Notes under the pieces: model-generated
The model's input: the letters and a program-made list of their open reading frames with translations, nothing else
Told to the model about the DNA's origin: nothing
Database searches by the model: none
Part shown: in pieces, positions 53,560 to 63,552 of the stretch
Layout of the letters: each line of letters starts with the position of its first letter
Position numbering within the stretch: the stretch's first letter is position 1
NCBI GenBank assembly: GCA_928212115.1
Contig: CAKMRJ010000001.1
Span: 187,979,375 to 188,043,374 of the forward strand
Direction of reading: 5' to 3'
Length of the DNA: 64,000 nucleotides
Source: Lactuca virosa
Lineage: Eukaryota; Streptophyta; Magnoliopsida; Asterales; Asteraceae
Translations under genes and position numbers: made by a program

Positions 53560-53745
53560 TCTCATCAATCTCCTTAAGCTCCTTGTCAAGGACATATTCT
53601 TTGTCCTCGTAGCGGGTAATCATCCTGATGTTTCTGATCCATTCATTGAAGTTGGATCCATCAAAAGTGACTTTCCCACACAAGTTCATAAGGGTAAAGG
53701 AGCCATTAGGATTAGAGCCAGAAGCAGCATGTTTGAAGACATCTG
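53560..53745 (-). pseudogene. Copia 2 gag N-terminal part
   Basis: In a different minus frame: FTLMNLCGKVTFDGSN, then FNEWIRNIRMITRYEDKE, the copia gag start with the W-x-R motif. The initiator ATG is not in this frame (a nearby ATG at 53741 is one frame off), which suggests another small indel at the very start. Confidence 0.75.
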
Positions 53746-53830
53746 AAAGAAGAGAACAAGATTAGTTTAGATATTAAGAGAGTCCTTAATAAAACACCCA
53801 AATGTAATATTAAGGCTAGGATCCAATCAC

Positions 53831-53881
53831 AATATATTATAACTTAGAAGAGGTATGCCGTAATCCAAGCTATAACATATT
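53831..53881 (-). repeat. Loop-conserved hairpin 5
   Basis: Arms 53831-53848 and 53864-53881 with loop AGAGGTATGCCGTAA (53849-53863). Counterpart of hairpin 3. Three arm positions are now A opposite C, as expected from G-to-A decay of a once better stem. Confidence 0.8.
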
Positions 53882-54034
53882 TGAAAGGTAGGTGAATGAC
53901 GATTCACCAATTTCCACCATGAAAAACGAAATATAAATATTAGGTTTTTAATTGGTTCTTAGAAATTCCTAGATTCTTTTGAGATTCAATGAACTTTTCA
54001 AAGGCATGTTTCAATCTCGAGTGTGCCCTCCAAG

Positions 54035-54065
54035 TTTTGTGACTGGGATACCGAGGATCACAAAA
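54035..54065 (-). repeat. Loop-conserved hairpin 6
   Basis: TTTTGTGA (54035-54042) and TCACAAAA (54058-54065) around CTGGGATACCGAGGA. Counterpart of hairpin 4. Pairing extends one base further (G-C), with CCTC/GAGG beyond a small bulge. Confidence 0.8.
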
Positions 54066-55157
54066 CGAGGTGTGAAGTAACCATGCAAATCACTTGGTAC
54101 CCTCAAGGTTTATCACTCAATCGATGTGCCGGTAAACCACACACGCTCCACCACGATGCTATGGTAAACCTTAAGTCACCCTTTACCTACCTTGTTAAGT
54201 CCAAGTTAGTGTGCCGGTTAACCACACACGCTCCACCAACGACTTAAACAAAGTGTAAAGTGTAATTTCATGGATTAGCACCTTATTCACATTTTCCTAA
54301 AGTAACAAAGATTGGGAATTTAATAAAAGCATTTAGTTACTTTATAATATTCATCATACTTTTAATGAGAATTTATAAGTCCTTGTCTTACCCGTTCGGC
54401 TAACGACCCTCCACCGATCAAGGAAGCGGTGGGTGAGAGTGTACACCCATTAAGTTGCCATTTTATAGGCAACAACCTTATACCCCCCTTATAGACCGGC
54501 TTCGTGAATGAGGCGTACTAGCGGTAAGACGACTTGACGTTATACATATAATATTAGTAACTTATATTATAAAGTATAAGGGTTGAATTTTAACTTTTAA
54601 AATTCTAAGGGTTGGAACTAAAGTTTTAATCAAGACTTTACATGTTCCAAAACTTGAGGGCAAGTTTTGTAAACTTCCAAAACTTTCATTTCTTATAACT
54701 TGAAGAAATTAGTAATAAAAATGAAGACTCTTCATTTTTATAACTCTTGTGTTCTTTTAATGGCTTTAATAAAGTGAGACTTTTGGTTTTCCATACTTGA
54801 GGACAAGTTATGGACTCCATTAAAACACATTATGATCATGAATTAAACTACCATGAAGGTTACAAACAATCCTATGATCATCTAATCTTCATAAGTTTCA
54901 AGAACATGAATATGAACACTTTCAAGAATCAAAATTACACTTAAAAAAACTTGTAATTTTAATAATTGCCATTGTAAATGGATTAGCATAAACATTACAC
55001 CATCTAAAACAAGCTTTAAAACATCAAAACAGTTTAGGGTAATGTTTCTAGTCCATTTCCAGCAACAAATGTGCAAACTTTCATACGAGCAGAAAATAGA
55101 AAAACGATTTTTTTTTCAAGCTGTTTGCACACAAAAAAAAAACAACAAACGAACCAT

Positions 55158-55169
55158 GCTCTGATACCA
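55158..55169 (-). promoter_or_regulatory. Primer binding site of copia 2 (initiator tRNA-Met)
   Basis: TGGTATCAGAGC on the minus strand, one base from the LTR stub. Confidence 0.92.
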
Positions 55170-55170
55170 C

Positions 55171-55268
55171 TGATGGGTTTTGAGCATTCTAACACATCCT
55201 AAGTGTACATGCAACCCAAATAACCTTGGATCTATGTTTGTCTAATAATCATGCAAAGTTGAAATTCC
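55171..55268 (-). repeat. Copia 2 5' LTR stub
   Basis: First 98 bases (+ coordinates) match 48107-48204. The match ends at GAAATTCC, after which the gypsy 2 polypurine tract follows at once. Confidence 0.88.
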
Positions 55269-55270
55269 CT

Positions 55271-55285
55271 CTAACAGGGGGATGA
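55271..55285 (+). promoter_or_regulatory. Polypurine tract of gypsy 2
   Basis: CTAACAGGGGGATGA directly before TGTAACAACC of the 3' LTR. Confidence 0.8.
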
Positions 55286-56012
55286 TGTAACAACCCGATA
55301 TTTTAAGTCAAATGTAACATTCAAAAAGTCAAATATAATGAACTATTTGAAATCAACGAAATTAGCGTCAAAAATGAAGTGTTCTAAAATCTTAATTGGG
55401 ATGCATAAAGTGTTAGATATCGTGCCAAGGTTTCCAAAAACATAAAGAACACTCAAATCCGAGTTATAACGAAGGAGTTATGACCAATCGAAAATCCACG
55501 ACACACCCGGTAAAACACTGCTAAACGTAAAAAGTGAAACTTCAATAAAATGCTTTTTAGCCATAAGATATCTAAACGAAAGTCGTAGATTACGTTAAAC
55601 CGTGAGTATACATAAAAAGAACGCCCAAATCTGACTTCATATGAGGAAGTTATGATTTTTCTAAGTTTCGGAACAGCGGTAGACAGCTAAAAATTCGGAA
55701 TAAAGATCGAGCGATTTTTAGCCGACGCAACCTAAACCAGAGTTCAAGGTCTCTACAATAGTAGTGCAATGGTAAAAAGACATACGAAAACGGACGTCGG
55801 ATAAAGAAATTATGGATTTTTAACGGAATTATCGTGTCCCGGCCTATTAAATAAAATATAATTAATAATAAAATCAAAATTAGCCGACGAAGTCTAAATG
55901 AAAGTTGTAGAGTATTTTCTCACCTTCACGTGGATATAATGACGTCAAAATCGGAGCTCGTATGCGAAAGTTACGGATTTTACAAGTTCGAGGTGCACAA
56001 AACGAGACGATT

Positions 56013-56179
56013 TACGCCCAGCGTACCCTCGTACGCCCAGCGTACTCGGATGCTAGGCTCCGGATCGTCCATGTCGCCCCCTACGCCTCTACGCCATCCC
56101 GTCCGAAGTCCGGCAATCGAAGATGCGGTCATACACGACGTTCGATTACGCCCCGCGTACCCTCGTACGCCCAGCGTAC
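56013..56179 (+). repeat. Cluster of four TACGC-N4-CGTAC palindromes, 3' LTR
   Basis: Copies at 56013-56026, 56032-56045, 56147-56160 and 56166-56179, the same pairing as in the 5' LTR. The last lies 17 bases before the TATA box. Confidence 0.9.
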
Positions 56180-56195
56180 CGAGGGCCTTCAGCCA

Positions 56196-56206
56196 CTATA
56201 AAAAGG
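56196..56206 (+). promoter_or_regulatory. TATA box of the gypsy 2 3' LTR
   Basis: CTATAAAAAGG. It is damaged in the 5' LTR by a 27-base deletion between ATAA repeats. Confidence 0.65.
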
Positions 56207-57531
56207 ATGCGAGGGTTCCGGGCATAAGTGCTCATTTCCTCTTTTCCTCTTGTGTTTTTACTCCGTTTTACGTGCAAGAAATATCCCGAAGCCCCGGTTT
56301 TCATACCTCAGCCCCGAAGCCCCGAGATTCTCGAGAATCTCACCACTTTCCGGTCGAAGCGCTGCCCGTGAAAAATCTCGATTTCTTCGAATCACCATAC
56401 TTTTCAGGTGAGTTCATACCCCTACATTTTCACGCATTTTTCATGTTTTAGAGGGGGGGGGGGATACAAGTGAAACACGAGATAAACTCATACTTCAAAT
56501 ACACGTCGTTAGAAATGTTTTCAAATACTTTATCTAGATTTTTCTTATGGATGATAAACAACATTTATACTAATATTATACTTCACATGCAAAGTTGATA
56601 TTACACCAATTTTTGTGTTATCCAATGGAACACGCTTTTGATGAACTATAATGGGTATAGTTTGCGGGTTATTCATTACATCTTTACGTAAACATTGTGA
56701 AAATGAAATACTTTCATCTACATGAGTTATAGACTTTCGTTTCGTAAATCTATTAATACTAAGTGTTATGAGACATTCAACTTCAACGTACTTACAAGTA
56801 CGCATTTCAAGTCCTGTATTATAAACCATAATCTCTTGGAGGGAGAGCGTGATACTTGTGTATAGATCTATACGGGATTGACAACCCCACACCTAAACTG
56901 TTAGCTACAGTTAGACCGGCAGGTCTGCGGTGACAAACGTCATAACACTACAACGCCTGAAGAACGTTGTTACAGGCAGTCTGGGTCAATAGCATGGTTA
57001 TAAAACTCACACGGAAGTATTAAAATAAGTTTGATTTACGAGACTTTTGAATGCATTCAGTAAATACATTATTTGAGTATAAATACACTTTCATTATTTT
57101 GAGCACGAACGACACTATTGTACTCTAGTCCTTGGAACTTTTTCAAACTATATGTAGAAAATATTGGATTTTCTGGAAAACACGTTCAGTTGTTTTTACT
57201 AAAGGACATACAAATTTCAGTACAAAAACGCTTATGAACTCACCAACTTAATTGTTGACACTTTTCAAAACTACTTGTATTTCTCAGGGAATCAGTAATA
57301 CAGGTAACCATCAGTTTTTGGAGAAGGAACGCTAAGGCGTCTATCATCAAAACATTTAAAATCATCATATTTGTAATATTCTTTTGAAACATGTATTACA
57401 CGCAACAATGTAAGTTTTTATTATATTTATGATGGTTGTGTTTACTTTCTTTACAATATTCAACTGTTATGATACTACGTGAAGTCACCCACCCCCGAAT
57501 GTTTCCGCCATTCTGGTTTGGGGGTGTGACA

Positions 57532-57697
57532 GTTTGGGCAAGAATCGAATCATCAACTTGATTGGAGCATCATAGAGCTCATGATCGTCAAAGATTGCTC
57601 GATAGTTGATTGTTGCGATTGAAGGACTTGTGTTTTTAGCTGTTGAGGTTGAACCAGTTGGTTTGGATTGTATCTTTGAGACACCGGATTTCACCAT
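57532..57697 (-). pseudogene. Element S third ORF (env-like), N-terminal part
   Basis: Starts with ATG at 57697 (MVKSGVSKIQSKPTG, Ser/Thr-rich, then DDHELYDAPIKLMIRFLPK) and runs into the right GTTTG duplication of gypsy 2. Across the insertion the frame continues without a break at 40973 (HPFFGPFDAFTEV). It therefore shows which gene gypsy 2 hit and that the frame was open there at that time. Confidence 0.6.
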
Positions 57698-58593
57698 GTT
57701 TGATTCGTATAAAGGTTTTGAAGAACTTACATAAATAGTTTTAGCAAGATTAGGAAGAAGAAGATTGTCGATTTAGGGTTCAGAAAGCGTAAAATTTTCT
57801 TCGGGAGAAATGGGGGTTTTTATAACTGCGGATGTGAAATGAAATCTAAACGAGAAAAAATTTAACAGCTATAAAAACTAAAGGTTTCTACCATTTGGAT
57901 TATTTTACTCGAACAGTCTTTTTCGAAAATAATGCGCATTAAATGCAATTAAGGGGAACATTAAATGAAAACGATGATTAAGGGGGTAAACGTGGGGTGA
58001 TAATTGAAATAGCTGTCAGAAATCATCGGTTAAGTGATCACTTTTCGTCTAATGGTTGATTTTTTTGATCAGTCTCCTCTCAATATTTTTTAATAAGTAT
58101 TTTTATTGAAATACAAATCTTCACTTTATTATTAATAAAAAAAGGTACAGATTTTGAAAAGATACTCTTTAAAGTTGCAAACAAATTTAATGAAAGGAAT
58201 AAAAACATTGGAAAGGTTTTCCAATTCATTAACTAACACAACTTTGAAAAACTTTATTTATTGCCAAACAAGAAAAAATGAATTCATGTTCTTGAAGAAA
58301 GAACTGCAGTATGACGAATGATTGAGACTATGGAATCTTGAGGACTACAGAGTGACTTGATCACGAGGTTAGACATAAAAACAATAAATTGACCTGGAGT
58401 GTACATAAATCATAAATAATCGTCAGTAACCAGAGGATACAGAGGAGACATTTATGAAATCTATTCTCAATACTTAACCATAAATAAAAATAAATTTTAC
58501 ACCATCGACAAATATATGTGCTTCAAAGATCATATGACAAGATGAGTGAAGCATATCTATTTGTTAGATGTGAAGACTTGAAGTCTTCACAAT
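57698..58593 (-). other. Element S spacer between pol and third ORF
   Basis: About 0.9 kb with no recognised coding or motif, in the place where Sireviruses have a non-coding spacer before the extra ORF. Confidence 0.5.
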
Positions 58594-59126
58594 TTATCCT
58601 TTCAAGAAAAACTCAGGATCGGGATTCATCATTCCTAATATTTCTAAGAATCCATTAAGTTTGGTTGAATCAAGTGCTTTTGTGAAAACATCTGCTTTTT
58701 CTCCATGGGATGGAACAAAAATAAGTTCGATGTTACCTTTCAAGATGTGATCTTTGAGAAAGTTATATCGTAGTTCAACGTGCTTCATTTATTAGTGTTG
58801 AATTGGATTGTGATAAATGGAAATTATACTCTCTGAGTCATAGTAAATAGGTATTTGTAACATTCTATAGCCATAATCCATGAGTTGAGTTTTCATCTAG
58901 AGGACTTGAGAACAGCAGCTTGCTGCGGCAACGTATTCTGCCTCTACGGCGGAGAGTGAGACACCGTTTTTTTCTTGAAGACCAACTCACCAATCTTCCA
59001 CCAAGGAATTGACATCCTCTGCAAGTGATTTTGTAGATTGATTGATAACTAGTATGGTATGACTATGTAAAGGCTTGCGGACTGAAGTCGTATCCTTCTG
59101 GGTACCAAAGACCTAAAGCTTTAGTA
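58594..59126 (-). pseudogene. Element S RNase H region
   Basis: End of pol. Minus-strand reading gives the C-terminal KHVELRYNFLKDHILKGNIE and ADVFTKAL pattern typical of copia RNase H (58788-58594). Upstream pieces near 58960-58850 carry the AxEAEYVA-like block in other frames. The hAT-type MITE interrupts pol just beyond 59126. Confidence 0.8.
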
Positions 59127-59134
59127 CCTTTGAT
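59127..59134. repeat. Target site duplication of the hAT-type MITE (left)
   Basis: CCTTTGAT, repeated at 59867-59874. Confidence 0.9.
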
Positions 59135-59653
59135 TAGAGGTGGCAATGGTTCGACCTGGGTTGGGTTCGGGTTAAACCCATTTAGTAGTTGGGTTGAAAA
59201 TTTCAACCCAAACCTACCTTTTTATTTAAATGGGTCGATATTTTCCAACCCAACCCAACCATTTAGATAAATGGGTTGTGACTGGGTTGACTTGTTTATG
59301 TACTTCCTGACCTAACCTATTAAATAAATGGGTTAAACTTGGGTTGACCCATTTAAAATCAATTAAATAAATTATGTAATTAAATATTATACCACTTAAA
59401 TTATAAAACGTAAAAAAACTTCATAATTATGACAAAAGCACAATCCTAATTCATAAATACAAATAAAATTGTTCAAATAACATTAAAAATGTTTAGTTTT
59501 ACAGTGATTTTGGAAAATGACCAGTATTAGCGGCACTAAAAAAAAGGATGGAAATTAGGATTGAATTTTATTCAACATAGATAATAATAATGTAACATTA
59601 TATTTTACAAATTAATACTTTGATTAATACATGATAAAATTCAAATAATTATT

Positions 59654-59694
<41 letters not shown>

Positions 59695-59866
59695 GTTAAA
59701 TGGGTTGACGGGTTGATAATTTTTACTCAACCCAACCTATTTAATTAACAGGGTTAGACAGATTGACCCATTTAAGTTAAATGGGTTGAAAATCTCAACC
59801 TAACCACCTATTTTTGGGTTGGGATCATGTTGGGTTAGAGGGTTGGGTCAATCTTTACCAGCTCTA
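59135..59866. mobile_element. hAT-type miniature transposon (MITE), 732 bp
   Basis: Terminal inverted repeats TAGAGGTGGCAATGG and (reverse complement of the right end) TAGAGCTGGTAAAGA, with an 8-bp target duplication CCTTTGAT, both typical of hAT elements. No transposase frame, so it is non-autonomous. Subterminal regions are packed with AACCCA/TGGGTT units in both directions, and the centre carries a TA run (59658-59691). It split the RT gene of element S, whose sequence resumes at once on the other side. Confidence 0.92.
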
Positions 59867-59874
59867 CCTTTGAT

Positions 59875-60890
59875 GTATCTGGAAATCTGTTTGAGTGCAT
59901 TCAGATGCGAAACCTTGGTATCAGCTTGATATCTGGCACACAAACCCGTTATGAAGACGAAATCCGGTTTAAGTGCAGTGAAATATAGTAGAGAACCAAT
60001 CATTCCTCGGTATACCTTTGGATCAACTGACTCTCCAGTAGGATTTGCGGTGATTTTTTATCCAATGGCCATTGGAACCTTTGTCGAGGAGCACTTATCA
60101 ATGGAGTATTTCTTTAACAATTCTACAGTATACTTTTCTTGATGAAAGAAGATTCCTTGTGGGACTTGCTTGATTTGAAGACCAAGAAAGAAGTTAATTT
60201 CTTTGTTTATGCTCATTTGAAACTTACTGGTCATGGCTTGGCGAAGTCGTCTACCATAACTTGATCAATTGAACCAAAAAATATTTCATCTACATAGATT
60301 TGTACAAGCATTAGATGCTTTTCATTTGAACGTCATAATAGGGTTGGATAAATGACCCCACACTTGTATTCAGACTCAATAAGAAACAATGAGAGAGTAT
60401 ACCAAGCTCTTGGTGCCTACTTCAAGCCATACACAACTTTCTCTAATTTGTAACAGTGATGAGGAAGATCAAGATTCTCAAAACCTGGAGGTTGTTGTCA
60501 GTATACCTCTTCTTTCAATTTTCCATTGAGGAAGGCACTTTTTACATCCATTTGATTTACTTTGACATTCTTGTGCACCGCATACGCCAGGAAGATGCGT
60601 ATGGCCTCTAACCTTGCAACTGGAGCGTATGTTTCAACATAGTCAATTCTTTCCAATTGACTGTAACCTTTAGCTGCAAATCGGACTTTGTTTCTGATTA
60701 CCACACCAGTGTCATCCAATTTGTTGTGAAATACCCAACGTGTTCCAACTACGGTATGCCCCTTTGGTTTGGGTACTAATTTCCACATTTTGTTTCTTTC
60801 AAAGTCGACAAGCTTTTCTTGCATTGCAACGATCCAGTCATGATCCATAAGTGCATCTTTAATAGTTTTAGGATTCGTAGATGACATGAA
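59875..60890 (-). pseudogene. Element S reverse transcriptase
   Basis: Minus sense, several frames. The N-terminal part 60887-60498 is open, with [40 protein letters not shown] and [12 protein letters not shown]. The active-site block at 60285-60296 reads YVDE where the family has YVDD, and MIGSLLYFTALKPDFVF near 60010-59960 precedes RNase H. Loss of the second catalytic Asp, with stops, makes it inactive. The phrases agree with Sirevirus RT. Confidence 0.82.
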
Positions 60891-61529
60891 AGCTCCATAA
60901 TGATAATGTTTAGATAAAGAATTAGAAGAGCGAGTGCGTATACCTACATAAGGAATTCCTATAATTTGACCAGCTAGATGATCTCTTTTCCAGATGTGTA
61001 GGAGTGATAGGTGATGTTCAGCAGCTGCATTGGATCGAATATTTTGAATTTCATGAGAAGATACTCTTTGAACATCTTGAACTTGTTCCGCCTCAATCTG
61101 AAAACATCCTGCAGATTGATCTTAATTAGGTTGCTCTGCTGAAGGTGAAGGTTCCACCTACGAAGTTGATGGTTCCCCTTAGACTAACGCAATAGGATTT
61201 ATGGGAACTTCGAGAACTTCACCGGTTTCTATATCTTCAACATCATCATCTGATTCTTTAGATTCTTCAGAGTTCCTTGATCAATTATTGATAATTGTAA
61301 TTACTTTGTCTTTGACTGGAACCTCTATGGTTATAATTAATTCTGGACTGGAGGTATTTTTCCCCCTCAACCGGCGAGGTGGAAATCATACTCTTTGAAC
61401 ATGCTAAGATGCTGCTTGTTAATGACCACAAAACACCTGCAACCAAAAATATGAAAGAAACCAACATTTTGGTTTTTGATTGTTCAAATGTTCATAGAGA
61501 GTCTTGCTGAGGAGTTTGTTGATGATGCT
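60891..61529 (-). pseudogene. Element S integrase C-terminal region and linker
   Basis: Decayed stretch between the integrase core and RT. Ser/Asp/Pro/Glu-rich readings match a linker, but no catalytic block is clear. Confidence 0.4.
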
Positions 61530-62110
61530 ACAATTTTAAACAAAGCATGTTGTTGAGACTGCTTCTGCCCAAATTAAAGGAGAGGCAATCCTCGCACCAT
61601 CTCTTCAGTAACCAAATTATTGATGAACCAAAAATTGAGGTGATCAAGCTTCCTATGTTATAGCCAGATGACCTCGAAGACAGCTTTTTATATAAAACAC
61701 AATTGTGGTTTCCCAATGACTAAAGATATGTCTAATGGGAACATTGTTCCGGAAACCTTTGATTTAATTTGACATATTGATCTATCTTTCGTCGTTATGT
61801 ATTTGTATTCATCATTAAATTCAACATCATGACCAACTTTGCAAAGTTTCCCAACACTAATGAGTTTTTGTTTTAACCCTTTAAAATAGGCAACTCTTTG
61901 TATTGAGAAGTTTCCATTTGTTAGCACACCATATCCTCGAATGGTACCATTTACATCGTTTCCAAAAGTTACGTGCCACCATTTGTGACTGCATTAAAGT
62001 CACAAAGGTATTCCAACCATCCTTTCATGTACAAGGAGCAGTTGCTATCGATTAACCTTCTATTTCGTGATCCTTCTCGTACATTGCTTGCAGTATTAGT
62101 TAGTTAATTT
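61530..62110 (-). pseudogene. Element S protease, pre-integrase and integrase start
   Basis: Minus sense. VTFGNDVNGTIRGYGVL followed by NFSIQRVAYFKGLKQKLIS and VGKLCKVGHDVEF (about 61965-61810) is the protease to pre-integrase pattern of Sirevirus pol. Near 61650-61540 degenerate pieces resemble the LGH and HHCC part. Breaks are frequent. Confidence 0.7.
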
Positions 62111-62405
62111 TGGCACCCAAACTTGTTTGGGGCCCGCAACGACCTAATACGATTTAAAGTATGCAGTGTGTGATTTTGTTGTGACTTTTGACGATTCATA
62201 GTTCTTTGTCTCCTTTATATTCCAAATCGTTTTTGAGATAAAAATCCTTCTTTTTGGTTTTAGAGGCAATCTTGTTAACTGGTGGATAAGAGCTAAAGGT
62301 TAATTTGTTTTCATTTATCCATATGGTTTGCCTAGATTTTGACAACTGAGGTGTTATCAACCAGGATAGACTTGAGTTTTAGATCAGGCTTTTTGTTCAA
62401 AGGAG
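62111..62405 (-). other. Element S gag-pol linker, ends at foreign junction
   Basis: A weak reading of the QVWVPK-like motif that precedes protease in Sireviruses lies near 62130. Upstream the match fades, and at about 62405 the sequence changes to an LTR-like start on the other strand. Gag and 5' LTR of S are missing. Confidence 0.4.
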
Positions 62406-62417
62406 TGTGATATGTGC

Positions 62418-62456
<39 letters not shown>

Positions 62457-62990
62457 TACATAATTTCTTAATATTTTTAGCCATTTTTATGCTCATTATA
62501 GAAAAAATGGAACTTAATCTATTATATGTTGTGATGTAGAAGAAAAAGACATGCTCCAGAGCAAAAAGGAAGCTGGAAGCTAGGAACTTGGATCAAGGCT
62601 AAAATAAAGAAAAGTCTCCTTACCAAGATGTGCTGACATTACCACGACGTGGCATTTTGAATTCTCCCAATGAACCTCGATGACTTGTTGATTACGTGAT
62701 AAACCCAAATACCACATCGTGGTGGACTTGCCACAACGTGGTGAACCGACTTCGAGAAAAATATGTATAGAAGGCACATTCCTCCAGAAAACTAACTTTT
62801 GCTGGATCTTTAGTCCATTTTTGAAGGCCAAGAACATTACTTAGAAGCTTGGAGTTGTAGAAGATCGATTAGAAGCTTGATTTTGAGAGATTTGAGGCAA
62901 AACTTCTTATATTTTACTAAATTGCTTGCTTATTTATGAGTTGATTTATGGATTGGATTATGCTAAGTTGGTTATTTTTTATGTTAGCAT
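62405..62990 (+). mobile_element. LTR-like fragment E, + sense, with CCACG palindromes
   Basis: Begins TGTGATATGTGCATATAT with an AT run (62418-62456), continues with a cluster of CCACG-N-CGTGG palindromes (62642-62741), a weak TATA-like AAATATGTATAG (62760-62770) and a leader-like purine-rich part. The layout matches the other LTR promoters in the window. Ends are not confirmed and no partner LTR is present. Confidence 0.4.
62642..62741 (+). repeat. Cluster of CCACG-N-CGTGG palindromes
   Basis: CCACGACGTGG (62642-62652, perfect 5+1+5), CCACATCGTGG (62712-62722) and CCACAACGTGG (62731-62741). Confidence 0.85.
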
Positions 62991-62999
62991 ATTAAAGAA

Positions 63000-63513
63000 C
63001 CTCTCTATGTCTGTAAGGCCACGCCTTATGATCTGATGAGTAAAATACATGACACGCTGATTTATCAGCGTCAGCATCTAAAAGTCAACAGCTCCAGTAT
63101 CTCAAGTTCAACACCATCAACAATTAGTATTTTTATCCGATTGTAATCTTTTGTATACTAGGTAGTTATTATAGATAAATATAGAATCGATATCACATCC
63201 GTAATCTTTGTGATAAGGATCTGATCTTTAGTAAAGATTAGACACAAACCCTTCAATCAAGGGATCCACATGTACAGATTAGTATATATACTACATTAGG
63301 GCAAACCCTAATGTGGTGACTATGATCGTGGATTTGTGTCAATCGTCTTTGTGACAAACCCGTATTCTTTTTTAATACAAAACCTCTTTTCTTGGTGAAA
63401 GGAACAATTTGGAAAGCTTCTGTGTTATTTACTTTCTGTTGATAATTTTTCTTAGATTAGTTTTATGTTTCTTATTCAGACTTGAAGTGTATCTGATCAA
63501 ATACAAACCTTCA
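63000..63513 (+). repeat. 5' LTR of copia element F (start uncertain)
   Basis: Its end is fixed by the adjacent primer binding site; its start lies somewhere between about 62990 and 63040. It contains the inverted repeat ACGCTGATTTATCAGCGT (63054-63071, 8-base arms, 2-base loop). The second LTR lies outside the window. Confidence 0.55.
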
Positions 63514-63515
63514 AT

Positions 63516-63527
63516 TGGTATCAGAGC
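63516..63527 (+). promoter_or_regulatory. Primer binding site of copia element F (initiator tRNA-Met)
   Basis: TGGTATCAGAGC, two bases after the LTR end CTTCA. Confidence 0.9.
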
Positions 63528-63552
63528 ACATTTGTGATACACTCAAGTAATT

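Larger units (their letters stand above)
53746..55157 (-). other. Copia 2 leader, structured and non-coding
   Basis: 1.4-kb leader with hairpins 5 and 6 (53831-53881 and 54035-54065), GGTTAACC-type motifs (54131-54138 degenerate, 54216-54223) and conserved short inverted repeats at 54400-54500. It aligns with 12937-14505 of copia 1 apart from the palindrome cluster missing near 55050-55100. Confidence 0.7.
48107..55268 (-). mobile_element. Copia element 2: minus-strand Ty1/copia nested in gypsy 2 pol
   Basis: 3' LTR 48107-48882 (complete, starts TGATGGGTTTT, ends CCAACA), polypurine tract 48883-48897, pol and gag in several frames between 49702 and 53745, a structured leader, primer binding site 55158-55169, and only 98 bases of the 5' LTR (55171-55268). 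The right end is joined directly to the gypsy 2 polypurine tract, so one deletion removed most of the 5' LTR and the end of gypsy 2 pol. No target duplication can be checked for that reason. It is the same family as copia 1. Confidence 0.92.
40974..57531 (+). mobile_element. Gypsy element 2: + strand Ty3/gypsy (Tekay-like) nested in element S
   Basis: Bounded by GTTTG duplications. 5' LTR 40974-42806 (3' end deleted), upstream acidic and coiled-coil region (42807-43507), gag-protease (43903-45543), RT (45544-46412), RNase H (46413-46835), integrase (46836-48106), then copia 2, then polypurine tract (55271-55285) and 3' LTR 55286-57531. The 5' LTR lacks its last roughly 396 bases and the primer binding site. 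The end of pol, where a chromodomain would lie, was lost with part of copia 2. The two LTRs differ by some 15-20 substitutions in the first 900 or so bases by eye, so it is fairly young. The element cannot copy itself. Confidence 0.92.
55286..57531 (+). repeat. Gypsy 2 3' LTR (complete)
   Basis: 2246 bases ending GGGGGTGTGACA. It has an intact TATA box (CTATAAAAAGG, 56196-56206) preceded by four TACGC palindromes (56013-56179), a G-run near 56452, and the palindrome GTATAGATCTATAC (56860-56873). Confidence 0.92.
36580..62405 (-). mobile_element. Element S: minus-strand Sirevirus-like copia with a third ORF, split by gypsy 2
   Basis: The order in minus sense is protease/pre-integrase (about 62100-61700), integrase pieces (61690-61530), RT (60890-59875), RNase H (59126-58594), a third ORF (57697-57532 continuing at 40973-37283) and 3' LTR (37021-36580). 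Gag and 5' LTR are missing: the sequence changes near 62405. An extra ORF after pol is the hallmark of Sireviruses, and the RT and RNase H phrases agree with that lineage. Nested in it are gypsy 2 (40974-57531) and a hAT-type MITE (59135-59866). Confidence 0.75.

Noticed and set aside
55930..56451. 173-residue + strand open frame in the gypsy 2 3' LTR (and the shorter one at 41681-41938)
   Set aside because: Covers the palindrome cluster and TATA box of an LTR promoter and is broken in the other LTR, so it is not a gene.
57485..57531. Extension of the minus-strand frame from the third ORF of S into the gypsy 2 LTR
   Set aside because: The last residues are encoded by LTR sequence beyond the target duplication, so this is chance read-through and not part of the gene.
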